Assembly (NCBI GenBank): GCA_025937835.1
Contig: JAICQO010000036.1
Span: 1 to 56,309, forward strand
DNA from: Polyangiaceae bacterium
GTDB taxonomy: Bacteria; Myxococcota_A; Polyangia; Polyangiales; Polyangiaceae
DNA length: 56,309 nt
Direction: 5' to 3'
The notes under the pieces are model-generated. The model made no database searches and was not told where the DNA came from. It saw only the letters and a program-made list of their open reading frames with translations. This document shows, in pieces, positions 24,713-34,272 of this stretch (position 1 is the stretch's first letter; each line of letters begins with the position of its first letter). The position numbers and the translations under genes were made by a program.

Positions 24713-27103
24713 GTGTCCATGCACTCCACGCCAGGGGCGCGGCTGGGCACAACGACGGCCGCCGACGACGCGAGGCTCGAGCTCGACGCCGTTCACGGAC
24801 AGCTGCTCGAGGCGCTGCCGTGCGCGGTGTTGCTGATCGAGCTCGACGGCCGCATCTCCTTCGCCAATGCCGAGGCCGAGCGGCTATTCGGCATGCCGCG
24901 CGAAAGGCTCACGAGCCTCGGTATCGACGAGCTCGTGCCCGAGCAGCTGCGCGAGCGGTACCGCGAGCTGCGCCGTAAGTTCGCGGGCGAGGCGGATTCG
25001 GAGTTTCGCGTGCTCCGCGGCGAGCGCGTCATGAAGGGCGCCGGCGGCCGAGAACTGGCGCTCGAAACCGCGATCAGCCGGCTAGAACTGGGCGGACGCC
25101 GCGTCCTGCTCTCGAGCAGCATGGACCTGTCCGACAAGAAGCGCGTCGAACGCCAGACCATCGAACAGCTGCACTCGATGTTCGAGAAGGCCGACCACGG
25201 CATCTTCATGATCCAGGTCGCGCCCGAAGGTGATTTCCTGTTCGAGGCCTTCAACCCCACGACGGAGCGCTGGACCGGGGTCACGAGCGAGCGCGCGCAC
25301 GGGCGGAGACCGGACGAAATCATGCCGCGCGAGGAGGCGGCGAGGCTCGTCGAAAACTACCAGCGCTGTGTCGACACTCGCTCCGTCGTCAGTTACGAAG
25401 AGAGTCCGGGCGCGCCGTCGGGTCACCGCGTGTTCCGAACGACGTTGATCCCGATCCTGAACGATCACGGGCTGGTGCACCGCATCATCGGCCTGGCCCA
25501 CGACGTCACGCAGCAGAAGCAGGTCGAATCCGCGCTGGTCGAGGCGCAGAAGGCGCTCTGGGATCAGACCCGCGAAACGGAGCAGCGGTTTTCGAAGATC
25601 TTCCGGGTAAGCCCGCAGCCGGTATTGATCACTCGCCGCGCCGACTCGGTCGTCGTCGAGGTGAACCAAGCGTTCGAGCAGACCTTCGGCATCCCCCGCG
25701 CCGAAGCCCTGGGCCGTAGCACCTTCGAGCTCGCGCTGTGGATCGACCCCGACGACCGCGCGCGCGTGCTCGAGCTACTCGGGCGACAAGGCTTCTTCCG
25801 CGACGTCGAGGTTCGGGGCAAGGCGCGCGACGGACGCGTCCTCGGTTTGCTGCTCAGCGGTGAGCCGATCGAGCTCGACCGCACGCCCTGCATCGTGACG
25901 TTCCTGCGTGACCTCACCGACCAGCAGCAAGCCGAAAAGGCCCGCATGGAGCTCGAGCGCCGCGCGCTCCAGGCGCAAAAGCTGGAAGCTCTGGGCACGC
26001 TCGCGGGCGGCATCGCTCACGACTTCAACAATATCCTCGGCGCGATCGTGGCCTACGCCGAGCTCGTGCGCCTCGACGCGGACGACCCCGAGCAGGTCAA
26101 GAACCACGTCGTCGAGCTGCAGCGCGCGAGCAGTCGCGCCAAGGAGCTGATCCAGCAAATCTTGGGTTTCGGTCGCCAGCAGAAGCAGGAGCGCCGTCCG
26201 ATCCGGATCGAGGTCGCGATCCGCGAGGCGGTGAAGCTGTTGCGCTCCACGCTGCCGAGCACGATCCAGATCGACGTGCAGATCGCGTGCGAGTCGCCGA
26301 TCGTACTCGCGGATCTGACACAGATCCACCAGGTGTTGCTGAACCTCGGCACGAACGCGGCGCACGCCATGGCCGATCGCAACGGGCAGCTGACGATCCG
26401 CCTCGACGCGCTCGAGGTGGATCAGGAGCTCGCCGAGCGCCGCCCGGGGCTCCAGCTCCGCAGGTACGCGCGCCTGTCGGTCGCCGACAACGGCCACGGG
26501 ATGAGCCCGGAGACGCTGAAGCGGATCTACGAGCCGTTCTTCACGACCAAGACGCCGGGCGAAGGCACGGGCCTCGGGCTCGCCGTGATCCACGGCATCG
26601 TCCAGGAGCACGAAGGGTTGATAGCCGTCGAGAGCGAGCTCGGGAAGGGTACCCGCTTCGAGCTGTTCTTCCCTGAGCACTCGGCGGACCTCGCCGACGA
26701 GCGCCAACCGCCGGCAGAGTTCTCACGCGGCAACGGCGAGAGCGTGTTGTTCGTGGACGACGAGGTCGTGCTGTGTTCTTCCGTGGCGCGTCTGCTCGAG
26801 CGGCTGGGCTACCGGGTGACCGCCTGCTCCAAGCCGCGCGAGGCCCTCGCGCTGTTGCGCGAAGACCCGCGCGCCTTCGACGTGGTGCTGACCGATTTGA
26901 CGATGCCGCAGCTCACGGGGCTCGACCTCGCGCGCGAGGTCCACGACCTGGATCCGCACAAGCCGGTGCTGGTGATGACCGGGTTCAGCGGCACCTGGAG
27001 CTCGGACTCGCTGCGCTCCATCGGGATCTACGACCTGGTCCCGAAGCCCCTCAGCGCGCAGGCGCTCGCGGCCGCCGTGGCCGCTGCGCTCGCGGGCAAA
27101 TGA
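24713..27103 (+). CDS. Hybrid histidine kinase: three PAS domains, HisKA, HATPase, receiver
   Basis: 796 residues from GTG (an ATG two codons later is equally possible). No membrane segment, so cytoplasmic. PAS 1 spans about 25-140, PAS 2 about 152-270 (ending LAHDVTQQKQ) and PAS 3 about 290-405. The dimerisation helix has phospho-acceptor His436 in GGIAHDFNNILG, the HDFNN class of kinases. The ATPase domain has an N-box Asn544, DNGHG 592-596 and GEGTGLGLA near 617-624. A C-terminal receiver has Asp728 (LTDLTMP) and a KP motif near 780. Phosphate should pass from His436 to Asp728 and on to an Hpt protein. It is convergent with a small lipoprotein gene and leads the kinase-rich block. Confidence 0.93.
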   Translation: MSMHSTPGARLGTTTAADDARLELDAVHGQLLEALPCAVLLIELDGRISFANAEAERLFGMPRERLTSLGIDELVPEQLRERYRELRRKFAGEADSEFRVLRGERVMKGAGGRELALETAISRLELGGRRVLLSSSMDLSDKKRVERQTIEQLHSMFEKADHGIFMIQVAPEGDFLFEAFNPTTERWTGVTSERAHGRRPDEIMPREEAARLVENYQRCVDTRSVVSYEESPGAPSGHRVFRTTLIPILNDHGLVHRIIGLAHDVTQQKQVESALVEAQKALWDQTRETEQRFSKIFRVSPQPVLITRRADSVVVEVNQAFEQTFGIPRAEALGRSTFELALWIDPDDRARVLELLGRQGFFRDVEVRGKARDGRVLGLLLSGEPIELDRTPCIVTFLRDLTDQQQAEKARMELERRALQAQKLEALGTLAGGIAHDFNNILGAIVAYAELVRLDADDPEQVKNHVVELQRASSRAKELIQQILGFGRQQKQERRPIRIEVAIREAVKLLRSTLPSTIQIDVQIACESPIVLADLTQIHQVLLNLGTNAAHAMADRNGQLTIRLDALEVDQELAERRPGLQLRRYARLSVADNGHGMSPETLKRIYEPFFTTKTPGEGTGLGLAVIHGIVQEHEGLIAVESELGKGTRFELFFPEHSADLADERQPPAEFSRGNGESVLFVDDEVVLCSSVARLLERLGYRVTACSKPREALALLREDPRAFDVVLTDLTMPQLTGLDLAREVHDLDPHKPVLVMTGFSGTWSSDSLRSIGIYDLVPKPLSAQALAAAVAAALAGK

Positions 27104-27105
27104 GC

Positions 27106-27468
27106 TCAGTCCGCGCCCGGGCCCGGCTGTTGCCCGAGCTTCAGACGCTCCGTCAGAGCGTTGCTGAGCTCTGCATCGCCCGAGCCGCGCAGCGCCCCGC
27201 TCGCCTCGGCCGCGCTCGGCTGCACGAGCTCCGAACCGCCAAGCGCTGGTTCGACCTCCGTCGCACTGCCGGGCTCGAGGAACGCATCGACCGAGCCCCG
27301 CGCCGCACGGACCTGGGTTTTTTCGCGCGGAGCGCTCGGCGTCTGAAGAACGCTGGCTGGCGGCGGCGTCAGCTCGGCGCAGCCGAACGATTGAACCCCG
27401 CCCAACAGGGTGAAGACCCACGCCGCCCGCGCGGCGACCGACGCGCCGCTCGTGAATGACGAAAGCAT
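27106..27468 (-). CDS. Small Pro/Ala-rich lipoprotein
   Basis: 120 residues from the ATG at 27468, chosen because AGGAG lies 8 nt upstream and it gives a plausible signal peptide. The lipobox is SFGC (Cys30), and the mature part of about 90 residues is disordered-looking and rich in Pro, Ala, Ser, Glu and Gly. A longer upstream reading frame lacks these features. No family recognised. It sits in reverse orientation between two sensor kinase genes. Confidence 0.55.
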   Translation of the reverse strand: MLSSFTSGASVAARAAWVFTLLGGVQSFGCAELTPPPASVLQTPSAPREKTQVRAARGSVDAFLEPGSATEVEPALGGSELVQPSAAEASGALRGSGDAELSNALTERLKLGQQPGPGAD

Positions 27469-27621
27469 CCGTGGATCTCCTGCGCTCGAATCGAGCAAGG
27501 TGCATGCCCGTGTTTGCCCGAGCTCGCCGCGCCAAGAACCGTCGTCGAACCGGCGGCGCACCGCGCCGAAGCGACGAACCAGACGCGAGGCATACGCGCC
27601 GCGCGAACCCGCCTCGGACGG

Positions 27622-27651
27622 GGCTATTTGCTACGCGAATTGCGGCTATTT
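27622..27651. promoter_or_regulatory. Two GGCTATTT direct repeats 22 bp apart
   Basis: GGCTATTT occurs at 27622-27629 and 27644-27651, on one DNA face about two helical turns apart, 88 bp before the MEDS-kinase ATG. TGTCAA at 27656-27661 (TTGACA on the minus strand) follows, but has no good -10 partner. Candidate regulator sites in the 270-bp divergent region 27469-27738. Confidence 0.3.
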
Positions 27652-27738
27652 CCCGTGTCAACACGCAGCGACGACGGTACCCTCGAGGCTCTGTCGCGAG
27701 CTTCGTTCGCCGTCGAAACGCGACACGAGAGGATCCCG

Positions 27739-30700
27739 ATGTTGGAGAACATGGCCCGTGCGCGCGCGGGCTCGAAAGAACACGAGCACGAAGCTCGCGA
27801 TGCTTGCCAGCATCGGGTGCATTTCTACCAGGACGATTCGATCCTGGAGGCCCTGAGCAGCTTCGTCGCCGAGGGGCTCGACGCGGGAGAGCGCGTGCTG
27901 GTGGTGGCGACCGAGCAGCGGCTGGACAAACTCCACGCTGCCCTGGAGAGCCGCGGAATCGCCCGCGAGAACGCGGCGCGACGCGGTCTGCTCTGTCTGG
28001 AGGCGCGCGCTCTCTTGAAGACGTTCATGGTCGGCAGGCTGCCGGACTCGGAACGCTTCTTCGCGAGCGTCGAAAAGCTCATCGCGGTCCCCGAGCCACG
28101 GCCGCTGCGCGTGTACGGCGAAATGGTCGACATTTTGTGCGCCGACGGACATCCGGCTGCAGCGCTCTTGCTGGAAGAGCTGTGGACAGAGCTCCAGAAG
28201 CGGCACCCCTTCACCCTCTTGTGCGCCTATGACCTCGCCCGGTTCGAGGGAGAGCCCGAGCTCCTGAGAGAGACCTGCGAAGCCCACACGCACCTCGAGG
28301 GCTTGCCGGATCCGCACACTACCGTCGCGGACAGCGGCATTTTCGCCGAGCCCGGGGCGGCGGAGCTTTCGGCTCTCGCCACCGAGATCGCTCGGCGCAA
28401 AGCGATCGAGTGGGCGCTGCGCCGGGCGCTCCGCGACGCGCGAAACTCGGAGGACGCAGCGCAGAGCGCCGCCCGGCAGCTCGAGCTCGTGACCGATGCG
28501 CTCCCGGTGCTCGTCTCGTACGTCGATCGCGAGCACTGCTACCGATTCGTGAACCAGAACTACCAGCGCTGGTTCGGGATCGCGCGCCCCGCGGTGCTCG
28601 GTCGCCACGCGCGCGACGTGCTCGGGCAGGCCGCCTACGAGCAGCTGCTGCCGTACTTCGAGGTCGCGCTCGCCGGCAGCAACGCCAACTTCCGAAGCAA
28701 GATCGAGTACGCGGGCGCCGGGCCGCGCGACATCGAGGCCTCCTACATCCCTCACTTCGGCGAAGACGGCCGAGTCCACGGCTTCGTCGCGCTGGTGGCC
28801 GACATCAGCGACCGGCGGCGGCTGGAAGAAGCGCGCGAGGTCGTGGCGCGACGGGCCGAACGGCTGCTGCGCATCACGGGCGCGATCGCCGACGCCGTCA
28901 CTCCCGAGCAGGTCGTCGAGGCCGTGGTCGATCAAGTTGCGAGCGCGCTCCAGGCCTCGAGCGCGGCGCTCTGGCTTTTGGACGGCGACCGCGTCGCTCG
29001 GCTGGTGCGCGCCGTCGGGTACCGCGACGACGCGCTGAAGGGTTACGACCGAACGCCGCTCGAGACCTTGCAAGGTTTCCCCGCCCTCGACTGCATCCGC
29101 CTCGGGGCGCCGGTCTGGCTGTCTTCCCAGCGCGACTTGCTGGCGCGCTATCCGCACCTCGCTCCGAGCATCACCGTCGGCAGAAACTACCGGATCTCGT
29201 GCCTGCCGATCGTGGTCGATGGGTCAACGCTCGGCGCCGTCGGGTTCACCTTCGAGCAGGCCTCGCCCGTCGACGAAGAGGAGCGCAATTTCCTGCAGCT
29301 CGTGGCGCGCTACACGGGCCAGGCGCTCGAGCGCTTGCGCTTGCTCGAGCTCGAGCGTCAGATGCGCACCAGCGCAGAAGCCGCAGCGGCGCGGCTCGAG
29401 GTCCTGAGCGCCGCCTCGCGGGCGTTCTCCGAACACGCCGCCGCGGACGTCCCGCACCTGCTCGACGTGGTCGCCCGTCAGCTCTCGGAAGGGTTCGCGG
29501 ACGGCTGCGCGGTGTTCCTGGTCTCGGACGACGCACGGACCCTCGAGCTCGGCGGGATCCGCCACCGCGACCCCGAGCTGTTCGAGGTGCTGCACCGGGC
29601 GCTCGGCGATACGCCGATGCGCGTCGGCGAAGGCTTGAGCGGCCGGGTCGTGAGCACCGGCGAGCCGGTGTTGATGAGCCGCGTGGACCAGTCGCTGCTC
29701 GAGCGGTTCGCGCCCGGCTCGCGCCATGCCTGGATGCGCGCCGTCGCCGCGGGCAGCGTGATCGTCGTTCCCCTGCCCGTCCGCGGGAAGGTCATCGGAA
29801 CGCTCGCGGTCGTGAGGGGCAGCGACTCGCCGGCGTTCGAAGCCGCCGATCTGCGCCTCGTGACCGAGCTCGGCGAGCGAGCGGCCGTGGCCATCGAGAC
29901 CTCGCGGCTCTACCGCGAAAACCGCGTGGGCCGCGCCCGCGCCGAGTTGCTCTACGACATGGCGGAAGCCGTGATCGCGGCGGAAGACCTGGAGACCGTG
30001 TTGTCGGCCTCGCTCGACGCGATCGGGCGCGCGCTGGACGCTTCACGCGCGGCAATCCTGACCTTCGATCCGGAAGGCGTGATGCGCTTTCGCTCGTCGC
30101 GCGGGCTGTCCGAGGTGTACCGGCGCGCGGTCGAGGGGCACTCGCCCTGGCCCAGAGACGCCAGAAACCCCGAGGCCATCCAGGTGCCCGACGTCGTGTC
30201 CGAGCCGTCGCTCTCCGCGTTCGGCGAGCTGTTCCGGGAGGAAGGGATCCGCTCCCTGGCCTTCATCCCGCTGGTCGCGGGTGACCGATTGATCGGAAAG
30301 TTCATGGTCTACTACGGCGCACCGCGCACGCTGTCCGAGGTCGAGCTGGCCCTCGCGCGCGGCATCGCCAACCACGTGGCGAGCGCATTGGTTCGCTTCT
30401 CGACCCTCGAGGAGCTCCAGAAGACCGTGCGCTTCAACGAAATGTTCACAGGCATCTTGGGGCACGATCTCAGGAACCCGCTCGGGGCGATCCTGACGGC
30501 CGCGCAGGTGGCGCAAAACCGGGACACGGAGGAGCGCCTCAGCAAACCTCTGGCGCGGATCCTGAGCAGCGGCGCGCGCATGGCCAAGATGATCGACCAG
30601 CTGCTCGATTTCACGCGGGTTCGAGTCGGCAGCGGTATGCCGCTGCGGCCGACCATGCTGCAGATCGGCGGCGTCCTGCGCCAGGTGATCGACGAGCTGG

Positions 30701-31116
30701 AGACCGGGTATCCGACAGCGCGGGTCGAGATCGAGGTGATCGGCGACGACGACCGGGGCAGCTGGGACGGCGATCGGCTGTCGCAGGTGTTCTCGAACCT
30801 GGTGGCCAACGCGATCCAACACGGAGAACCGCAGCACGGCGTGCGCGTTCGGCTCGGCTTGACGTCGAACGAGGCGGTCCGGATCGACGTACACAACCAG
30901 GGAGTGATTGCCGAAGAGCTGATCGGCCGCATCTTCGAGCCGTTGACCGGCAGTCAGCAGAAGCGCGATCGCTCGCAGGGGCTCGGCCTCGGTCTCTACA
31001 TCAGCAGCGAGATCGTGAAGGCGCACCGGGGTCGCATCGACGTGAGCTCGAGCCCGGCCCACGGCACGTCGTTCAGCGTCCATCTGCCGCGCGCAGCGCT
31101 CGAAGGTACGGCGTGA
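27739..31116 (+). CDS. MEDS-PAS-GAF sensor histidine kinase
   Basis: 1125 residues from the ATG at 27739, preceded by GAGAGGA. Domains in order: MEDS (about 25-190, HRVHFYQDDSILEALSSFV, VVATEQRLDKL), a PAS domain (about 245-360), and three GAF-like domains (about 375-540, 550-725, 735-885). HisKA follows with His909 in GHDLRNPLG, then a HATPase with Asn1020/Asn1024 and GLGLGLYI near 1081-1088. The G1 box reads HNQG instead of DxGxG, as in some related kinases. MEDS domains are sensory modules found in DcmR and methanogen regulators. No membrane segment, so a cytoplasmic sensor integrating small-molecule or redox signals. Its TGA overlaps the next receiver gene's GTG by 4 bp, identifying a likely partner. 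Confidence 0.9.
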   Translation: MLENMARARAGSKEHEHEARDACQHRVHFYQDDSILEALSSFVAEGLDAGERVLVVATEQRLDKLHAALESRGIARENAARRGLLCLEARALLKTFMVGRLPDSERFFASVEKLIAVPEPRPLRVYGEMVDILCADGHPAAALLLEELWTELQKRHPFTLLCAYDLARFEGEPELLRETCEAHTHLEGLPDPHTTVADSGIFAEPGAAELSALATEIARRKAIEWALRRALRDARNSEDAAQSAARQLELVTDALPVLVSYVDREHCYRFVNQNYQRWFGIARPAVLGRHARDVLGQAAYEQLLPYFEVALAGSNANFRSKIEYAGAGPRDIEASYIPHFGEDGRVHGFVALVADISDRRRLEEAREVVARRAERLLRITGAIADAVTPEQVVEAVVDQVASALQASSAALWLLDGDRVARLVRAVGYRDDALKGYDRTPLETLQGFPALDCIRLGAPVWLSSQRDLLARYPHLAPSITVGRNYRISCLPIVVDGSTLGAVGFTFEQASPVDEEERNFLQLVARYTGQALERLRLLELERQMRTSAEAAAARLEVLSAASRAFSEHAAADVPHLLDVVARQLSEGFADGCAVFLVSDDARTLELGGIRHRDPELFEVLHRALGDTPMRVGEGLSGRVVSTGEPVLMSRVDQSLLERFAPGSRHAWMRAVAAGSVIVVPLPVRGKVIGTLAVVRGSDSPAFEAADLRLVTELGERAAVAIETSRLYRENRVGRARAELLYDMAEAVIAAEDLETVLSASLDAIGRALDASRAAILTFDPEGVMRFRSSRGLSEVYRRAVEGHSPWPRDARNPEAIQVPDVVSEPSLSAFGELFREEGIRSLAFIPLVAGDRLIGKFMVYYGAPRTLSEVELALARGIANHVASALVRFSTLEELQKTVRFNEMFTGILGHDLRNPLGAILTAAQVAQNRDTEERLSKPLARILSSGARMAKMIDQLLDFTRVRVGSGMPLRPTMLQIGGVLRQVIDELETGYPTARVEIEVIGDDDRGSWDGDRLSQVFSNLVANAIQHGEPQHGVRVRLGLTSNEAVRIDVHNQGVIAEELIGRIFEPLTGSQQKRDRSQGLGLGLYISSEIVKAHRGRIDVSSSPAHGTSFSVHLPRAALEGTA

Positions 31117-31463
31117 AGCGCGTGCTGATCGTCGAAGACGAGCGGGATCTGCTCGACTCGCTCCAGGAGTTCTTCGAAGACGAAGGGTTCGCGGTGCAGA
31201 CCGCGAACAACGGCGCCGAAGCGCTTTCGCTGCTCGACGCGGAAGAGCTCCCGCAGGTGGTGTTGCTCGATCTGACGATGCCCGTCCTGGACGGAAACGA
31301 GCTCTACGCGCGAATGCGCTCCGAGCCGCGCCTGGCAGGCATTCCGGTGATCGTCTCGACCTCCGACCCCTCGCGGGCACCCAGTGGGGTGCTGATCATG
31401 AAGAAACCCGTCAATCTGAACAGTTTACTCGGCGCCGTTCAGAGCCATTGCCAGAGCGGGTGA
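31113..31463 (+). CDS. Single-domain response regulator
   Basis: 116 residues from a GTG that overlaps the kinase stop codon (GTGA), so translation is coupled. A complete receiver: acidic pair at 8-9, phospho-acceptor Asp53 (LLDLTMPVLDG), Thr/Ser around residue 83, and Lys98 in KKP. It has no output domain, so it acts through protein contacts or as a phosphate shuttle to an Hpt protein such as the one encoded at 3702. The upstream MEDS kinase is its probable phosphodonor. Confidence 0.92.
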   Translation: MKRVLIVEDERDLLDSLQEFFEDEGFAVQTANNGAEALSLLDAEELPQVVLLDLTMPVLDGNELYARMRSEPRLAGIPVIVSTSDPSRAPSGVLIMKKPVNLNSLLGAVQSHCQSG

Positions 31464-31520
31464 GGCAGTTCGCCACGGGGGCTTCGCTCCGCGAGCACCC
31501 GCGATAGAATCGCCGACCCT

Positions 31521-34190
31521 TTGTCCGAAGCCCCGTCCGCCGCTCGCCTCCCTTCCCTGTCCTGGGACGAGTCTCGGCTGCTGATCGACAGCGTCGAAGA
31601 CTACGCGATCTTCATGCTCGACACCGACGGCAACGTCGCGACCTGGAACCTCGGCGCCGAGAAGATCAAGGGTTATACAGCCCAGGAGATCGTCGGTCGC
31701 CATTTCTCGACGTTCTACCCCGAGGAGGCTCGGAGCGCGGACCGGCCGGAACACGCGCTCGAGACCGTGCGCACGGTCGGACGCTACGAGGACGAGGGCT
31801 GGCGCGTGCGCAAAGACGGCACGCGCTTCTGGGCCAACGTGGTGATCACGGCCCTGCGGGATTCCGACGGCCGGCTGCGGGGCTTCGGCAAAGTGACGCG
31901 CGATCTCACCTCGCGCCGCCAGGCGGAGCAAACCGAGCTCGCTTTGATGCGCGAACAGGCAGCTCGCCTGGCCGCAGAGGCCGCGGAAACTCGCGTACGC
32001 GACAGCGAAGAACGGTACCGCGCGCTGAGCGAGCGCCTGGAGCTGATCCTGGAGGGCGTGGCCGACGGGATCACGGTTCAGGACACGACCGGCAGGCTGC
32101 TGTTCGCGAACACCGCCGCAGCCCGCGCCTGCGGCTTCTCCTCTCGCGCGGAGTTCCTGGCCGCTTCTCCGGCCGAGATCGTGGCCCGCTTCGAGATGCT
32201 CGACGAGACCGGCGCAGCGATCGACGCCTCCCAGTTGCCGGGCCGGCGCGTGCTACGCGGTGATCCTCCCCAAGCGGCCGTGATCCGCGTGCGCGAGCGC
32301 TCGTCGGGGCGCGAGTCGTGGTCGCGGATTCGCGCCAGCGCGGTGCTGGGACGCGACGGCCAGCCCGAGCTCGCGATCAACGTCTGGCACGACGTCACGG
32401 CCGAGCACCGCGAGCAGCGGGATCAAGCCTACCTCGCCAAGGCCAGCGCAGCGCTGTCCTCGTCGCTCGACTACGAGGCCATGCTGTCCACGTTCGCGCA
32501 CCTGCTCGTGCCCGGCCTGGCCGACTGGTGCACTGTCCACCTGCTCGAGGGCGAGCGGCTGAAGAACGTGGCCATCGCTCACACCGATCCGGCTCGCGTC
32601 GCGCTCGCGCAGCGGGTCGAGAGCCGTTACCCCCCGGACCCGGGCGGCGACGGCGGGATCTGGAAGGTACTGCGGACGGCGCGCTCCGAGCTCCACGAGC
32701 TGCTCTCGGACGCGCAACTGCAAGGCGGCGCTCGCGACGCCGAACACCTCGAGATCTTGCGCAGCATCGGGCTGCGTTCGGTCCTGATCGTGCCGATCCG
32801 GATCCGAGACACGGTGTCCGGGGCGATCACGCTGGTCAACGCCGAATCCGGCAGAACCTACGACCAGCGCGACGTGGTCCTCGGCGAAGAGCTCGGCCGG
32901 CGCGTTGGCGTGGCGATCGAGAACGCGCGCCTCTACCAGGCGTCGCAAGAGGCCACGCGCCGAGCAGAAAAGGCAGCCGCGCGCGCCCGCGAGGCCAGCC
33001 GGATCAAGGACGAGTTCTTGGCGACCGTCTCGCACGAGCTCAGGACGCCGCTCAACGCGATCGTCGGCTGGGCGTCGTTGCTGAAGAACCACGACACGGC
33101 TCCGGCCATCGCCAAGGGCATCGAGGTCATCTATCGGAACGCGCAGGCCCAGAGCAAGCTGATCGAAGACATCCTGGACGTGTCCCGGATCATCACCGGC
33201 AAGCTGCGGCTCGAGCTCAAGACCACGGACCTGATGACGATCGTCAAGGACGCGATCGAGGTGATCCGGCCTTCTGCCACGGCGAAGCGGATCACCATCG
33301 AGATCGCCGACGGCGAGGCGAGCTGGCGGATCGTCGGAGATCCGGAGCGGCTGCAGCAGGTGGTGTGGAACCTGCTCTCGAACGCGGTGAAATTCACCGA
33401 ACCCGGCGGGGCGGTCCGCGTGGACGTCGAGCAAGGGCAGAGCAGCCTGGTGCTGTCGGTGACGGATACGGGTCGCGGTATCGAGCCCGAGTTTTTGCCG
33501 TACGTGTTCGATCGTTTCAAGCAGGCAGACAGCTCGACCACACGCCGCGTCGGCGGCCTGGGGCTCGGGCTCGCGATCGTGAGCCACATCGTCGAGCTGC
33601 ACGGTGGGCAGGTTCACGCCTACAGCCAGGGGGCGGGCACCGGTGCGCGGTTCTCGATCACGCTGCCGGTCCGCGCCGTCACCGCCGAGAGCGAGCACGC
33701 CGAGCGCCCGACGCTGCCGGCCGTCGAGGTGAGAGAGCAGCCCGCGGCCGGCTCGCTCCGGGGCATCCGGGTCGTGGTCATCGACGATGAGCCGGACGCG
33801 CGCGATTTGCTCAAGGCCGTGCTCAGCCAGGCGGGTGCGCTGGTCGAAGTCGCTGCCTCGGCAACGGAGGGCTACGCGCTCGTGCAACGTGCACCGCCGG
33901 ACGTGCTGGTGAGCGACCTCGGGATGCCGGACATCGACGGCTACACCTTGATCCGCCGCATCCGCCTGCTCGACGAGTCGCAAGGGGGTCGGGTGCCGGC
34001 CCTGGCGCTGTCGGCCTATACGCGCATCGAAGATCGGGCGAAGGCCCTGGCCTCCGGCTTCACACGCCACGTGGCCAAGCCCGTGAATCCCGGCGATCTG
34101 GTGACCGCGGTGGCAGAGCTCGCGAGTTTTTCCGGGGCGACCGCTTCGAGGGCTGAACAAAAGCCGCCACAGGGGCCAGGTGGCGTTTGA
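31521..34190 (+). CDS. Hybrid histidine kinase: PAS-PAS-GAF-HisKA-HATPase-receiver
   Basis: 889 residues from a TTG start. PAS 1 (about 20-130: SVEDYAIFMLD, WNLGAEKIKGYT), a coiled-coil linker (135-170), PAS 2 (about 170-295) and a GAF domain (about 305-475). HisKA has His505 in VSHELRTPLN. The HATPase has Asn616/Asn620, DTGRG 649-653 and GGLGLGLA near 678-685. The receiver has Asp799 (VSDLGMPDIDG) and a KP motif. There is no membrane segment. It ends 3 bp after the -35 box of the promoter serving rpsT begins, so the end of this gene also carries promoter DNA. It lies 57 bp after the single-domain receiver gene and may belong to the same signalling unit. Confidence 0.92.
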   Translation: MSEAPSAARLPSLSWDESRLLIDSVEDYAIFMLDTDGNVATWNLGAEKIKGYTAQEIVGRHFSTFYPEEARSADRPEHALETVRTVGRYEDEGWRVRKDGTRFWANVVITALRDSDGRLRGFGKVTRDLTSRRQAEQTELALMREQAARLAAEAAETRVRDSEERYRALSERLELILEGVADGITVQDTTGRLLFANTAAARACGFSSRAEFLAASPAEIVARFEMLDETGAAIDASQLPGRRVLRGDPPQAAVIRVRERSSGRESWSRIRASAVLGRDGQPELAINVWHDVTAEHREQRDQAYLAKASAALSSSLDYEAMLSTFAHLLVPGLADWCTVHLLEGERLKNVAIAHTDPARVALAQRVESRYPPDPGGDGGIWKVLRTARSELHELLSDAQLQGGARDAEHLEILRSIGLRSVLIVPIRIRDTVSGAITLVNAESGRTYDQRDVVLGEELGRRVGVAIENARLYQASQEATRRAEKAAARAREASRIKDEFLATVSHELRTPLNAIVGWASLLKNHDTAPAIAKGIEVIYRNAQAQSKLIEDILDVSRIITGKLRLELKTTDLMTIVKDAIEVIRPSATAKRITIEIADGEASWRIVGDPERLQQVVWNLLSNAVKFTEPGGAVRVDVEQGQSSLVLSVTDTGRGIEPEFLPYVFDRFKQADSSTTRRVGGLGLGLAIVSHIVELHGGQVHAYSQGAGTGARFSITLPVRAVTAESEHAERPTLPAVEVREQPAAGSLRGIRVVVIDDEPDARDLLKAVLSQAGALVEVAASATEGYALVQRAPPDVLVSDLGMPDIDGYTLIRRIRLLDESQGGRVPALALSAYTRIEDRAKALASGFTRHVAKPVNPGDLVTAVAELASFSGATASRAEQKPPQGPGGV

Positions 34191-34215
34191 CAAGCCCGCA
34201 GGGTTCCCGCATATT
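34187..34215 (+). promoter_or_regulatory. Sigma70-like promoter for the small ORF and rpsT
   Basis: A perfect TTGACA at 34187-34192 and CATATT at 34210-34215 (four of six matches to TATAAT) are separated by 17 bp. The -35 box overlaps the stop codon of the upstream kinase. Transcription should begin near 34222, giving a leader of about 50 nt before the 34273 ATG. This is the best housekeeping-type promoter I can see in the window and fits a ribosomal protein operon. Confidence 0.65.
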
Positions 34216-34272
34216 CCCGCCCCCGAAGCGGCCCCGGGTGACGGGCCGGCGCACGCAACGAGGTCCTTAGCG

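Noticed and set aside
34180-34272. A longer N-terminus for the small ORF before rpsT
   Set aside because: The extra codons overlap the kinase stop and the predicted -35/-10, so they would not be in the transcript.
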